Source: JAJCYL01 sp040222875
Lineage (GTDB): Bacteria > Bacteroidota > Bacteroidia > Cytophagales > Cyclobacteriaceae
Assembly (NCBI GenBank): GCA_040222875.1
Contig: JAVKCG010000053.1
Location: 744,001-808,000 of the forward strand
Direction of reading: 5' to 3'
Length of the DNA: 64,000 nucleotides
Shown here: piece after piece, positions 54,845 through 62,989 of the stretch
How positions within the stretch are numbered: the first letter of the stretch is position 1
Layout of the letters: every line of letters starts with the position of its first letter
Made by a program: the position numbers and the translations under genes
Notes under the pieces: generated by a model
The model's input: only the letters and a program-made list of their open reading frames with translations
The model's database searches: none
What the model was told of the DNA's origin: nothing

Positions 54845-55600
54845 TTGCTCACAAAAAGAATCATACCCTGCTTAGATATTAAAGATGGCCGCACTGTAAA
54901 AGGGGTCAATTTTGTTGACCTGAAAGATGCCGGTGACCCTGTTGCCTTAGCTGCAAAATATGCTGCTGACCTGGCTGATGAACTGGTTTTTCTAGATATC
55001 ACTGCTACGGTTGAAAAGCGAAAAACCCTGGTAGCCCTTGTTGAAAAAGTTGCGGCTGAAATAAATATTCCTTTTACCGTAGGAGGTGGTGTTTCCAGTT
55101 TGGCAGATGCCTCGGCTTTGCTTGATGCTGGTGCAGAGAAAATTGCAGTAAACTCTGCAGCCATCAAAAACCCTGGTTTGATTAATGAACTGGTCAGGGA
55201 ATTTGGCAGCCAGGCTGTGGTGGTTGCGATTGATAGCCAGGTGATTGATGGAACAGATACTGTTCATACCCATGGAGGACGCACTCCGACTGAGGTTGAA
55301 ACAATTGCTTGGACCAAAGAAATGGAGCAGCGTGGTGCAGGTGAAATATTACTTACTTCCATGGACCATGACGGCACCAAGGCAGGCTTTGCAAATGATC
55401 TGACGTCAAGGGTATCAAGTTCAGTTAATATTCCCGTAATAGCATCTGGAGGAGGAGGGCAGAGCGAACATTTCGTGGATGCATTCACAAAGGGAAAAGC
55501 AGATGCAGCTTTAGCCGCCAGCATTTTTCATTATAATGAGATTGGGATTGTGGAATTGAAGGGGTATTTGCGTGAAGCCGGAATTGCTATGAGGGTATAA
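54845..55600 (+). CDS. hisF: Imidazole glycerol phosphate synthase, cyclase subunit
   Basis: A 251-residue TIM barrel partner of HisH. Visible motifs: PCLDIKDGRTVKGVNF (first catalytic Asp), FTVGGGVSS, VVVAIDSQ (second acid) and IASGGGGQSEHF. The start is TTG (TTG CTC ACA AAA AGA), since no ATG gives the normal N-terminus. hisI/hisE, which usually follow, are not here. Confidence 0.95.
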   Translation: MLTKRIIPCLDIKDGRTVKGVNFVDLKDAGDPVALAAKYAADLADELVFLDITATVEKRKTLVALVEKVAAEINIPFTVGGGVSSLADASALLDAGAEKIAVNSAAIKNPGLINELVREFGSQAVVVAIDSQVIDGTDTVHTHGGRTPTEVETIAWTKEMEQRGAGEILLTSMDHDGTKAGFANDLTSRVSSSVNIPVIASGGGGQSEHFVDAFTKGKADAALAASIFHYNEIGIVELKGYLREAGIAMRV

Positions 55601-55639
55601 TGATGACATATCATTCTTTTTAATGGAATAATTCTTTAA

Positions 55640-56404
55640 ATGGAATTGCAAGTAGCCGTTGGTTGGACAGGAGAATATACGACTGTAACTGAGAGACCTA
55701 GTTCGAAAGATATTTCCGAATTAATCGAATCCTTGAATTGGGAGGAGTTTAATTCCGTGAGACTCATCGAATGTGAAGAGAATTGGATTGTTGTTAGTGG
55801 AAACAAAGCGCCAGACGGGTTTGCCGTAGTTTACCAGAACCAAAGCAATTCATATATATCAAAGAATCCACCCAATAGTACCCATCTTTTAATTGAGGTT
55901 TTGTCCCAATTTCTAAATAAGGACCCTCGCTTCAATGAAGTTGAATTCGTAGCTACAAATGACAAAAGTGATGATCCAAATAACGAACAAAACATTCGGC
56001 ATAGTGATTGGAGGGTCAGATTCGAAGAAAAAAGAAGAAGGGAGAGAAAGGATCAAATAGTAAAAGTTATCATTTCAATCGTACTAATGTTTTCGATCGG
56101 TATGACAGTATACTTATGGTTTAAGGACGACTTGAAATTTGTGGGGCAAGAAACTGCCTTTAAAGTTGGTCAAATAACTGAAATCAAAGTGGTTCCCGGT
56201 AGGATGGGTTTGATTCAAATGATTTTTTATCAGTTTGAGTTTGAAGGGACAGTTTATTCAGGTCATTATCGAAACAATGGATTCGAGGGTCATTTTCTCA
56301 AGGGCGATAAAGTTTGGATCAAGTATTCAACTAACGATCCGAATGTCTCACGATACTTTTCAAGCATTAGCCGTTCCGATTACCATAACTACCCTTTGCA
56401 ATAG
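55640..56404 (+). CDS. Orphan protein with DUF3592-like C-terminal domain
   Basis: A 254-residue protein in two parts. Residues 1 to about 130 form a soluble alpha/beta domain with many Trp and Asn (VAVGWTGEY, LIEVLSQFLNKDP) and I recognise no family. A basic stretch (EEKRRRERK) and one membrane helix at about 139-157 follow. The last 90 residues resemble DUF3592 (FEFEGTVYSGHYRNN, GDKVWIKYSTNDPNVSRY). It starts 39 bp after hisF, in the position where hisI/hisE would be expected, yet is unrelated to them. Confidence 0.7.
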   Translation: MELQVAVGWTGEYTTVTERPSSKDISELIESLNWEEFNSVRLIECEENWIVVSGNKAPDGFAVVYQNQSNSYISKNPPNSTHLLIEVLSQFLNKDPRFNEVEFVATNDKSDDPNNEQNIRHSDWRVRFEEKRRRERKDQIVKVIISIVLMFSIGMTVYLWFKDDLKFVGQETAFKVGQITEIKVVPGRMGLIQMIFYQFEFEGTVYSGHYRNNGFEGHFLKGDKVWIKYSTNDPNVSRYFSSISRSDYHNYPLQ

Positions 56405-56438
56405 CCATAAACAAATCTTTCACGTATGTTAGTGAACC

Positions 56439-57344
56439 ATGAAGATTGATCTCAATAAAATAAAAGAGTTTGGCAATATCGAAATGCTGGCCAAACAAAT
56501 GGTGGAAGGCTTCATTACAGGTCTTCACAAGTCGCCATACCATGGCTTTTCTGTAGAATTTGCAGAACATCGCCTTTACAATACCGGGGAGAGCACCCGC
56601 CATATCGACTGGAAAGTGTTTGCAAAAACAGATCGGCTTTATGTAAAGAGGTATGAGGAGGAGACCAATCTCCGCTGCCAGTTGGTGGTTGACAATAGCT
56701 CCTCCATGTATTACCCTTATGATTCTGCTGCCAAGATTAAGTTTTCAATTCTGGCGTCAGCCTCTCTGGCTTATTTGCTTCATAAACAACGGGATGCCGT
56801 TGGTCTATTTACTTTTTCAGATCAGATCGAAATTCAAACCCAGACAAAATCAACAGCCAATCATGTGAACAAGCTGTTTATTCAGTTGGGGCAGCTCTTA
56901 CAGGAAAAACCGCTCAATAAAACCACCAATGTGGCTGATGTGCTTCATCAAATCGCAAAGAAAATCCATAGGCGCTCACTGGTAATCATTTTCAGTGACA
57001 TGTTCCAGGATCAAACAAAAATGACGGAACTGTTCTCTGCCCTTCAGCACTTGAAGCATAATAAGCATGAGGTATTGCTTTTCCATGTAACTGATAAAAT
57101 CACAGAGTTGGATTTTGATTTCGAAGACCGACCCTATGAGTTCATGGATCTTGAACGGAACTTGAAACTCAAACTGACTCCAACCGATATTAAAACCACC
57201 TATCGATCAAAAATGGATCAATATTATAATGAGCTGAAACTAAAATGTGGTCAGCTTAAGGTTGACTTTATTGAAGCTGATGTTAAAGATGACTTCGATA
57301 AAATTTTGAGTGCTTACTTGATAAAGCGGAGCAGGATGAATTGA
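56439..57344 (+). CDS. DUF58 domain protein
   Basis: A 301-residue DUF58 protein. It has the typical GLHKSPYHGFSVEFAEHRLY and STRHIDWKVFAKTDRLYVK followed by a von Willebrand A-like fold with VDNSSSMYYP in the metal-site position. Such proteins usually work with a MoxR-type AAA ATPase, but none is adjacent here. Without membrane helices it is cytoplasmic. Role unknown, possibly in protein assembly or stress. Confidence 0.9.
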   Translation: MKIDLNKIKEFGNIEMLAKQMVEGFITGLHKSPYHGFSVEFAEHRLYNTGESTRHIDWKVFAKTDRLYVKRYEEETNLRCQLVVDNSSSMYYPYDSAAKIKFSILASASLAYLLHKQRDAVGLFTFSDQIEIQTQTKSTANHVNKLFIQLGQLLQEKPLNKTTNVADVLHQIAKKIHRRSLVIIFSDMFQDQTKMTELFSALQHLKHNKHEVLLFHVTDKITELDFDFEDRPYEFMDLERNLKLKLTPTDIKTTYRSKMDQYYNELKLKCGQLKVDFIEADVKDDFDKILSAYLIKRSRMN

Positions 57345-57472
57345 TATTTATGGTGGCCCTCGATTTCGTGGGCATATTTTCGCTGTTTATTAGGCGATAT
57401 CTTCTAATGTTGTATTCATTGTAAATAGTTGCATCTCAGGTATTTGAGTGCGACAAATAAATACAATTGACG

Positions 57473-57513
57473 TAGCCAGACCAGTTGGCTATACTTAATT
57501 TTCGCTAAATTTG
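57473..57513 (+). promoter_or_regulatory. icmF promoter with overlapping dyad
   Basis: TTG (57485-57487), an 18-bp spacer and TAAATTTG (57506-57513) give a full consensus promoter, 22 bp before the ATG. TAGCCA (57473-57478) and TGGCTA (57486-57491) are a perfect 6-bp inverted repeat whose right arm covers the -33 TTG, as expected for a repressor site. Confidence 0.6.
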
Positions 57514-57535
57514 CAGCCCTAAAATTGAGAAGTCT

Positions 57536-60500
57536 ATGCATGCACAGGTAGCCCCCTACAAACCCAAAAACCACATTAGGATAGTAACTGCTGCTTCTCT
57601 TTTTGATGGCCACGATGCCGCAATTAATATCATGCGGCGCATCATCCAATCAACTGGTGTGGAGGTAATCCATTTGGGGCACAACCGTTCAGTACAAGAG
57701 ATTGTAAACTGCGCCATTCAGGAGGATGCCAATGCCATAGCCATTACTTCTTATCAGGGCGGTCATGTAGAATATCTCAAATACATGCATGACCTTTTGG
57801 AGGAACAAGGTTGTGGTCAGATCAAAATTTTTGCAGGAGGTGGAGGTACGATTTTGCCAACCGAAATCGAAGAATTACATGAGCATGGCATTGATCGAAT
57901 TTACTCGCCTGATGATGGCCGGGAGATGGGGCTCCAGGGCATGATCAATGATTTAATTGAACAATCGGATTACGCAATTGGGGATAATCTTAATGGGCAG
58001 ATGGATGATTTTAGTTCCAAAAATCCCAAAGCCATTGCCAGACTGATTTCCGCTGCGGAGAACTATCCAGATAACGCCAGGCTTGTTCTTGATCTGGTCA
58101 AGTCGAAAGTTGAGAATTCTAAAACCCCAATTCTAGGGATAACAGGTACTGGTGGTGCCGGGAAGTCCTCTTTAGTGGATGAATTAGTTAGGAGGTTTCT
58201 CATTGATTTCGAGGATAAATCCATAGGCATTGTTTCCGTTGACCCATCGAAGCGGAAAACCGGTGGTGCTTTATTGGGCGATAGAATCCGAATGAATTCT
58301 ATCAATAATCCAAGGGTTTACATGCGTTCATTGGCCACAAGGCAATCGAACCTTGCGCTGTCAAAATATGTGCAGGATGCCATCGACATTTTGAAAGCAG
58401 CGAATTATGATTTGATCATTTTAGAGACATCAGGAATTGGTCAGTCGGACACTGAGATTATTGAACATTCTGACGCATCACTCTATGTAATGACACCTGA
58501 ATTTGGTGCCGCTACGCAGCTTGAAAAAATCGACATGCTTGATTTTGCTGACATTGTAGCTATCAACAAATTTGATAAACGTGGTGCTTTAGATGCGATC
58601 AGGGATGTAAAGAAACAGTATAAACGCAACCATCAACTTTGGGATGTGTCAGACGATGATGTACCAGTTTATGGCACCATTGCTTCACAATTCAGCGATC
58701 CAGGCACCAATACATTGTATCGAAAACTCATTGATTTAACTGCAGAAAAGACTGGTGCTGATTTGAAGTCATCGTTTAGCACAAGCGATGACCTGTCTGA
58801 GAAAATTTACATCATCCCACCTAAACGAACTCGCTATCTATCAGAAATCGCGGAGACAATCAGGGATTATGATAAGAAAGTTGAGGAACAGGCAGTAACT
58901 GCCCAAAAACTCTTTGGTATTAAAAAAGCGATAGATGCCGTAGGCGAAACGACTAAGGATAAAACAGTTGAGGATGGTCTGAATAAGACCTATGAGCAAA
59001 TCGAACTCAACCTGGACCCATTAAATAAAAAGCTTATTGAGGAGTGGTCGGATAAAGTAAAAGCCTATAGAGATGAGGTTTTCTCCTACAAAGTCCGTGA
59101 TAAGGAAATTAAGGTAAAAACGCATACCGAGTCGTTATCTCATACCCAGATTCCTAAAGTTTCTCTGCCAAGATATGAGGCCTGGGGCGATGTTTTGAAA
59201 TGGAGTTTGCAGGAAAATGTACCTGGTGAGTTTCCTTTCACGGCTGGGGTATTTCCATTTAAAAGACAAGGGGAAGACCCAACCCGAATGTTTGCAGGAG
59301 AGGGAGGTCCAGAGCGTACAAACCGACGCTTCCATTATGTGTCTGAAGATATGCCAGCCAAGCGGCTATCTACAGCATTTGATTCAGTTACACTCTACGG
59401 TGAAGACCCGGATCACCGGCCAGATATTTATGGAAAAATTGGAAATTCGGGGGTTAGTATTTGCTGCCTCGATGATGCCAAAAAGCTTTATTCAGGCTTC
59501 AATCTTTCAGATCCATCTACTTCAGTTTCTATGACCATCAATGGACCTGCGGCAACCATATGCGCATTTTTCATGAATGCAGCCATTGATCAGCAGTGCG
59601 AACTGTACATAAAAGAGCAGGGATTAGAAAAGGATATTGAAAAGAAGATTGCTCAGATATACAAAGATAAAGGCACTAAACGCCCGGAATACAAGGGTGA
59701 TTTACCAAAAGGCAATGATGGCCTTGGTTTGATGCTTTTAGGGGTAACCGGAGACCAGGTTTTACCAAAGGATGTTTACGATAGAATCAAAGCCCACACG
59801 CTGAGCCAGGTTCGGGGTACTGTGCAGGCTGACATTCTAAAAGAAGATCAGGCTCAGAACACCTGCATCTTTTCTACGGAATTCTCCCTCAGGGTGATGG
59901 GCGATGTTCAGGATTATTTTATCCAAAACAATGTTCGAAATTTTTACTCAGTTTCAATTTCAGGATATCATATTGCCGAGGCTGGGGCTAACCCAATCAC
60001 ACAGTTGGCATTGACTATTTCTAATGGATTCACCTTCGTTGAGTATTATGCCTCACGGGGCATGGATGTAGATAAATTCGCTCCAAACTTTTCATTTTTC
60101 TTCTCAAACGGCGTTGATCCAGAATACTCAGTGATTGGCAGGGTTGCCAGAAGAATCTGGGCCAAAGCTCTGAAGTTAAAATATGGAGCTGGTGAGAGAG
60201 CACAGAAACTGAAATATCACATCCAAACCTCCGGTAGATCCCTTCATGCGCAGGAGATCGATTTCAATGACATCCGAACTACGTTACAGGCACTCTATGC
60301 GATTTATGATAATTGTAATTCGCTGCATACCAATGCTTACGATGAGGCCATCACTACCCCAACTGAGGAATCAGTTCGCAGGGCAATGGCCATTCAGTTG
60401 ATCATCAATAAAGAGCTTGGTCTTGCGAAGAACGAAAATCCAATTCAGGGTTCATTCATTATTGAGGAGCTCACAGATTTGGTTGAAGAAGCCGTACTTC

Positions 60501-60913
60501 TTGAATTCGATAGAATTACAGAAAGAGGTGGCGTTTTAGGCGCAATGGAAACAATGTACCAGCGAAACAAAATCCAGGAAGAAAGCCTTTACTACGAGAC
60601 TTTGAAGCACAATGGCGAATTTCCTATTATTGGTGTTAACACATTTTTGTCATCAAAGGGCTCCCCCACCATTATCCCAAAAGAAGTTATTAGATCAACC
60701 ACGGAAGAGAAAGAGGGCCAAATCAGCAACCTTAAAAACCTGCATAAATCGAATGAACAGGTAGGTTCTGAAAAATTAAAAAAGCTCCAAAAAGCTGCCA
60801 TCGAAAACGGCAACCTCTTTGATGAGTTAATGGAAACGACCAAATATTGTTCACTAGGTCAGGTTACGCATGCACTTTTTGAGGTTGGTGGGCAGTATAG
60901 GAGGAATATGTGA
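57536..60913 (+). CDS. icmF: Fused isobutyryl-CoA mutase with G-protein chaperone
   Basis: A 1125-residue coenzyme-B12 enzyme in one chain. Residues 10-145 are the B12-binding domain (SLFDGHDAAIN with the cobalt-ligand His, TSYQGGH, FAGGGGT). Residues about 195-400 are a MeaI/ArgK-like GTPase (Walker A GTGGAGKSS), which protects and loads the mutase. The mutase barrel begins near 560 (FTAGVFPFKR) and runs to the end. This order is the IcmF fusion, not methylmalonyl-CoA mutase. It interconverts isobutyryl- and butyryl-CoA (or isovaleryl/pivalyl-CoA), serving branched-chain acid metabolism. Confidence 0.95.
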   Translation: MHAQVAPYKPKNHIRIVTAASLFDGHDAAINIMRRIIQSTGVEVIHLGHNRSVQEIVNCAIQEDANAIAITSYQGGHVEYLKYMHDLLEEQGCGQIKIFAGGGGTILPTEIEELHEHGIDRIYSPDDGREMGLQGMINDLIEQSDYAIGDNLNGQMDDFSSKNPKAIARLISAAENYPDNARLVLDLVKSKVENSKTPILGITGTGGAGKSSLVDELVRRFLIDFEDKSIGIVSVDPSKRKTGGALLGDRIRMNSINNPRVYMRSLATRQSNLALSKYVQDAIDILKAANYDLIILETSGIGQSDTEIIEHSDASLYVMTPEFGAATQLEKIDMLDFADIVAINKFDKRGALDAIRDVKKQYKRNHQLWDVSDDDVPVYGTIASQFSDPGTNTLYRKLIDLTAEKTGADLKSSFSTSDDLSEKIYIIPPKRTRYLSEIAETIRDYDKKVEEQAVTAQKLFGIKKAIDAVGETTKDKTVEDGLNKTYEQIELNLDPLNKKLIEEWSDKVKAYRDEVFSYKVRDKEIKVKTHTESLSHTQIPKVSLPRYEAWGDVLKWSLQENVPGEFPFTAGVFPFKRQGEDPTRMFAGEGGPERTNRRFHYVSEDMPAKRLSTAFDSVTLYGEDPDHRPDIYGKIGNSGVSICCLDDAKKLYSGFNLSDPSTSVSMTINGPAATICAFFMNAAIDQQCELYIKEQGLEKDIEKKIAQIYKDKGTKRPEYKGDLPKGNDGLGLMLLGVTGDQVLPKDVYDRIKAHTLSQVRGTVQADILKEDQAQNTCIFSTEFSLRVMGDVQDYFIQNNVRNFYSVSISGYHIAEAGANPITQLALTISNGFTFVEYYASRGMDVDKFAPNFSFFFSNGVDPEYSVIGRVARRIWAKALKLKYGAGERAQKLKYHIQTSGRSLHAQEIDFNDIRTTLQALYAIYDNCNSLHTNAYDEAITTPTEESVRRAMAIQLIINKELGLAKNENPIQGSFIIEELTDLVEEAVLLEFDRITERGGVLGAMETMYQRNKIQEESLYYETLKHNGEFPIIGVNTFLSSKGSPTIIPKEVIRSTTEEKEGQISNLKNLHKSNEQVGSEKLKKLQKAAIENGNLFDELMETTKYCSLGQVTHALFEVGGQYRRNM

Positions 60914-60920
60914 TCACATC

Positions 60921-61910
60921 TTGAATCACCCATTAAGACATAAGAATTCAGATAAGACTTTAGTAATAATCCTTTCTGAAACTAGGGCTTATGAGCATAC
61001 ATTTGATTCGTTCAAATCTAATTTGTTAGATGTTTTTAAAGCCGACTTGGCTTTATGCGTGGCCATCAATGATCGAGAGAACCCGAAAAATCCTTTTTAT
61101 GAGCATGCCAAATACATATGGCAATATGTTGAGCCCAGCGATTGGGGTGATGCTTTTGATATGGTGCAAGAGAAAATGGATCAAACCCAAAATTGGCGAC
61201 AACTGCTTCAGATCAAATGCCAATGGTTGGGGGGTATTAAGGGTGTGCATGCTCAGCCTGGTTCTGCTGGAATACTGCTGTTTTTCAGGTGGTTTTTAAA
61301 ACAAAATATCCTGAATGATGCCATTCAGGAAAAGTACACTAGATTTATAATCACCAGATCGGATTACATTCATGGAATACCACACGTACCGCCCTCTATT
61401 CTTGATCCGAAATATATTTGGATGCCATACGGCGAAGATCATGATGGGTATACAGACCGTCATATTGTAGTCAATCAAAAAGATATTCTATCCACTCTTT
61501 CTATTGTCGACAAGATTTTTCTAACTCCAAATGACCTGGTTAACAAGATGATGCATTCAAATGAGTGGAGTATTGAGCGTTTCATCAAGTTGAATTTCGA
61601 TGAAGAAGGATTAAGTAAAAGACTGAAAAGATTTCCACATTCTATGTATTCAGTCCGAGATAAATTAGGGCATACAACATGGTCTAAAGGAGTTTTTAAT
61701 GAAGAACTTGGCTACTTCATCAAATACCCACATGAATACAACTGTTTCAGAAGATCAAGATTTCTTTTCAAGGCATTTGGCAGCTGGAACCGATTATCAA
61801 TATGGCTGTTACTTAATTATGAATTGCTCAGAAGAAGCTCTTTGGGAGATAGCATTTACAATCTATATCTGCTTGTTGGTTTTAGAAGGAGCCGAAGTAG
61901 GGAAATTTAA
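60921..61910 (+). CDS. Protein of unknown family, possibly glycan-related
   Basis: About 329 residues from a TTG eight bases after the icmF stop; an ATG at 60870 would overlap icmF by 44 bp. The sequence has LVIILSETRAYEHTFDSFK near the start, a region with FIITRSDYIHGIPH and WMPYGEDHDGYTDRHIVV, and an aromatic, basic C-terminal part (RRSRFLFKAFGSWNR). The nucleotide-sugar-like D-x-D pattern in the middle and the neighbouring sugar genes suggest a glycosyltransferase (WavE-like at best). I do not recognise a firm family. Start uncertain. Confidence 0.6.
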   Translation: MNHPLRHKNSDKTLVIILSETRAYEHTFDSFKSNLLDVFKADLALCVAINDRENPKNPFYEHAKYIWQYVEPSDWGDAFDMVQEKMDQTQNWRQLLQIKCQWLGGIKGVHAQPGSAGILLFFRWFLKQNILNDAIQEKYTRFIITRSDYIHGIPHVPPSILDPKYIWMPYGEDHDGYTDRHIVVNQKDILSTLSIVDKIFLTPNDLVNKMMHSNEWSIERFIKLNFDEEGLSKRLKRFPHSMYSVRDKLGHTTWSKGVFNEELGYFIKYPHEYNCFRRSRFLFKAFGSWNRLSIWLLLNYELLRRSSLGDSIYNLYLLVGFRRSRSREI

Positions 61911-62061
61911 GTTTCTTGATGAGCTTCCAATTTTGGAGACTAAAAAACACCTCATGCTACCTATCGTGAATTAACCTATAAAAATCAATGCGTCACATAT
62001 TTGTCACTCCATAGATTGACTAACATAGACGAAAAAATTAGAGCAAAACATCTATCTATCA

Positions 62062-62988
62062 CTAACTTTTTATTCCTGACCAATGTTTAATGAGGGATAA
62101 GGCAAAATGTCTTCTTTGGTGCTTCGGAAGTTCAGGCCAACTTGAAATGAGATCATTCAAGCCAAAGTGTTTTTCCGATTGCTTGACATCAAAAGTGTAA
62201 TGGTACCTGTTTTCATCTGTCACCTTGAGGTCAATCTTCTGAAAAGTTTGGTGAAAACCGGAGCTATTTTTATTTGGAATTGGACTATGGATTTCTTCAG
62301 CATCAGATAGAAAACCACTCCACCATGAGAAAGTACTTTGCGATTGAATGATCCGATTGAAACCTTTCATGAATCTGAAATCCTTGACCGGATCACCGAG
62401 AACGTATGTTGGTTTAAATTTTTTAAAATGGGTCTTTACATTATTGTCCAACCCAACACCGCATATATAAAGCTTTCGGTAGTCAAGGTTCTTCAATATG
62501 TCTGTATAATAATCCAAACTTAATGCCCTGTCGACCACTACAAAGTCACCTCTCCGAATGTGAATAACAATATCATCGGGTTGTATGTCATACCCAAGAT
62601 GTAAAGGATCTATTCTGTACCATTCTTTTATAAGGTCCTTGAAAGATTGAATTATTTCGTATCGCTCAAAAAAGCCGTTAACTCTTATCAACCTGGCTTC
62701 TTTGTTTTCTATGATACTGTGAAGATTTGCACTAAAACCATCAAATTCATATGAGGCCATATCAATTGTATGGTCGATGTGTTTAAAGTATGCTTTTCCG
62801 GCGATATTAACAGGGGCATTATTAAATGCCGACATTAGACGATGAAAGTCTGCTTTATTTTTACCTATTAGTGCACTTTGTGTGAAAGATGTCTTCAACT
62901 CAAAACCGAGGTTTTCACTGATTATTCTTGCAACTGCATATTGAAACAGGTTATTTCCCAATCGACAATTTAGTTGAAGATCCACCAT
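62062..62988 (-). CDS. Family 11 alpha-1,2-fucosyltransferase-like glycosyltransferase
   Basis: A 308-residue GT11 enzyme. The family motifs are present: N-terminal NCRLGNNLFQYAVAR, the donor-binding HIRRGDFV, and QSQSTFSWWSGFLS. GT11 enzymes add fucose in alpha-1,2 linkage to galactose in surface glycans, using GDP-fucose. The epimerase gene upstream ends one base before its ATG, so both are one transcript. Exact acceptor unknown. Confidence 0.9.
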   Translation of the reverse strand: MVDLQLNCRLGNNLFQYAVARIISENLGFELKTSFTQSALIGKNKADFHRLMSAFNNAPVNIAGKAYFKHIDHTIDMASYEFDGFSANLHSIIENKEARLIRVNGFFERYEIIQSFKDLIKEWYRIDPLHLGYDIQPDDIVIHIRRGDFVVVDRALSLDYYTDILKNLDYRKLYICGVGLDNNVKTHFKKFKPTYVLGDPVKDFRFMKGFNRIIQSQSTFSWWSGFLSDAEEIHSPIPNKNSSGFHQTFQKIDLKVTDENRYHYTFDVKQSEKHFGLNDLISSWPELPKHQRRHFALSLIKHWSGIKS

Positions 62989-62989
62989 A

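Noticed and set aside
60870..60920. Earlier ATG start for the gene after icmF
   Set aside because: Would overlap icmF by 44 bp with residues unlike a normal N-terminus; TTG at 60921 fits the intergenic spacing better, though this is not certain.
61699..61974. 91-codon frame overlapping the unknown glycan-related gene
   Set aside because: Overlaps a longer frame with better coding character; only about 60 bases lie outside it.
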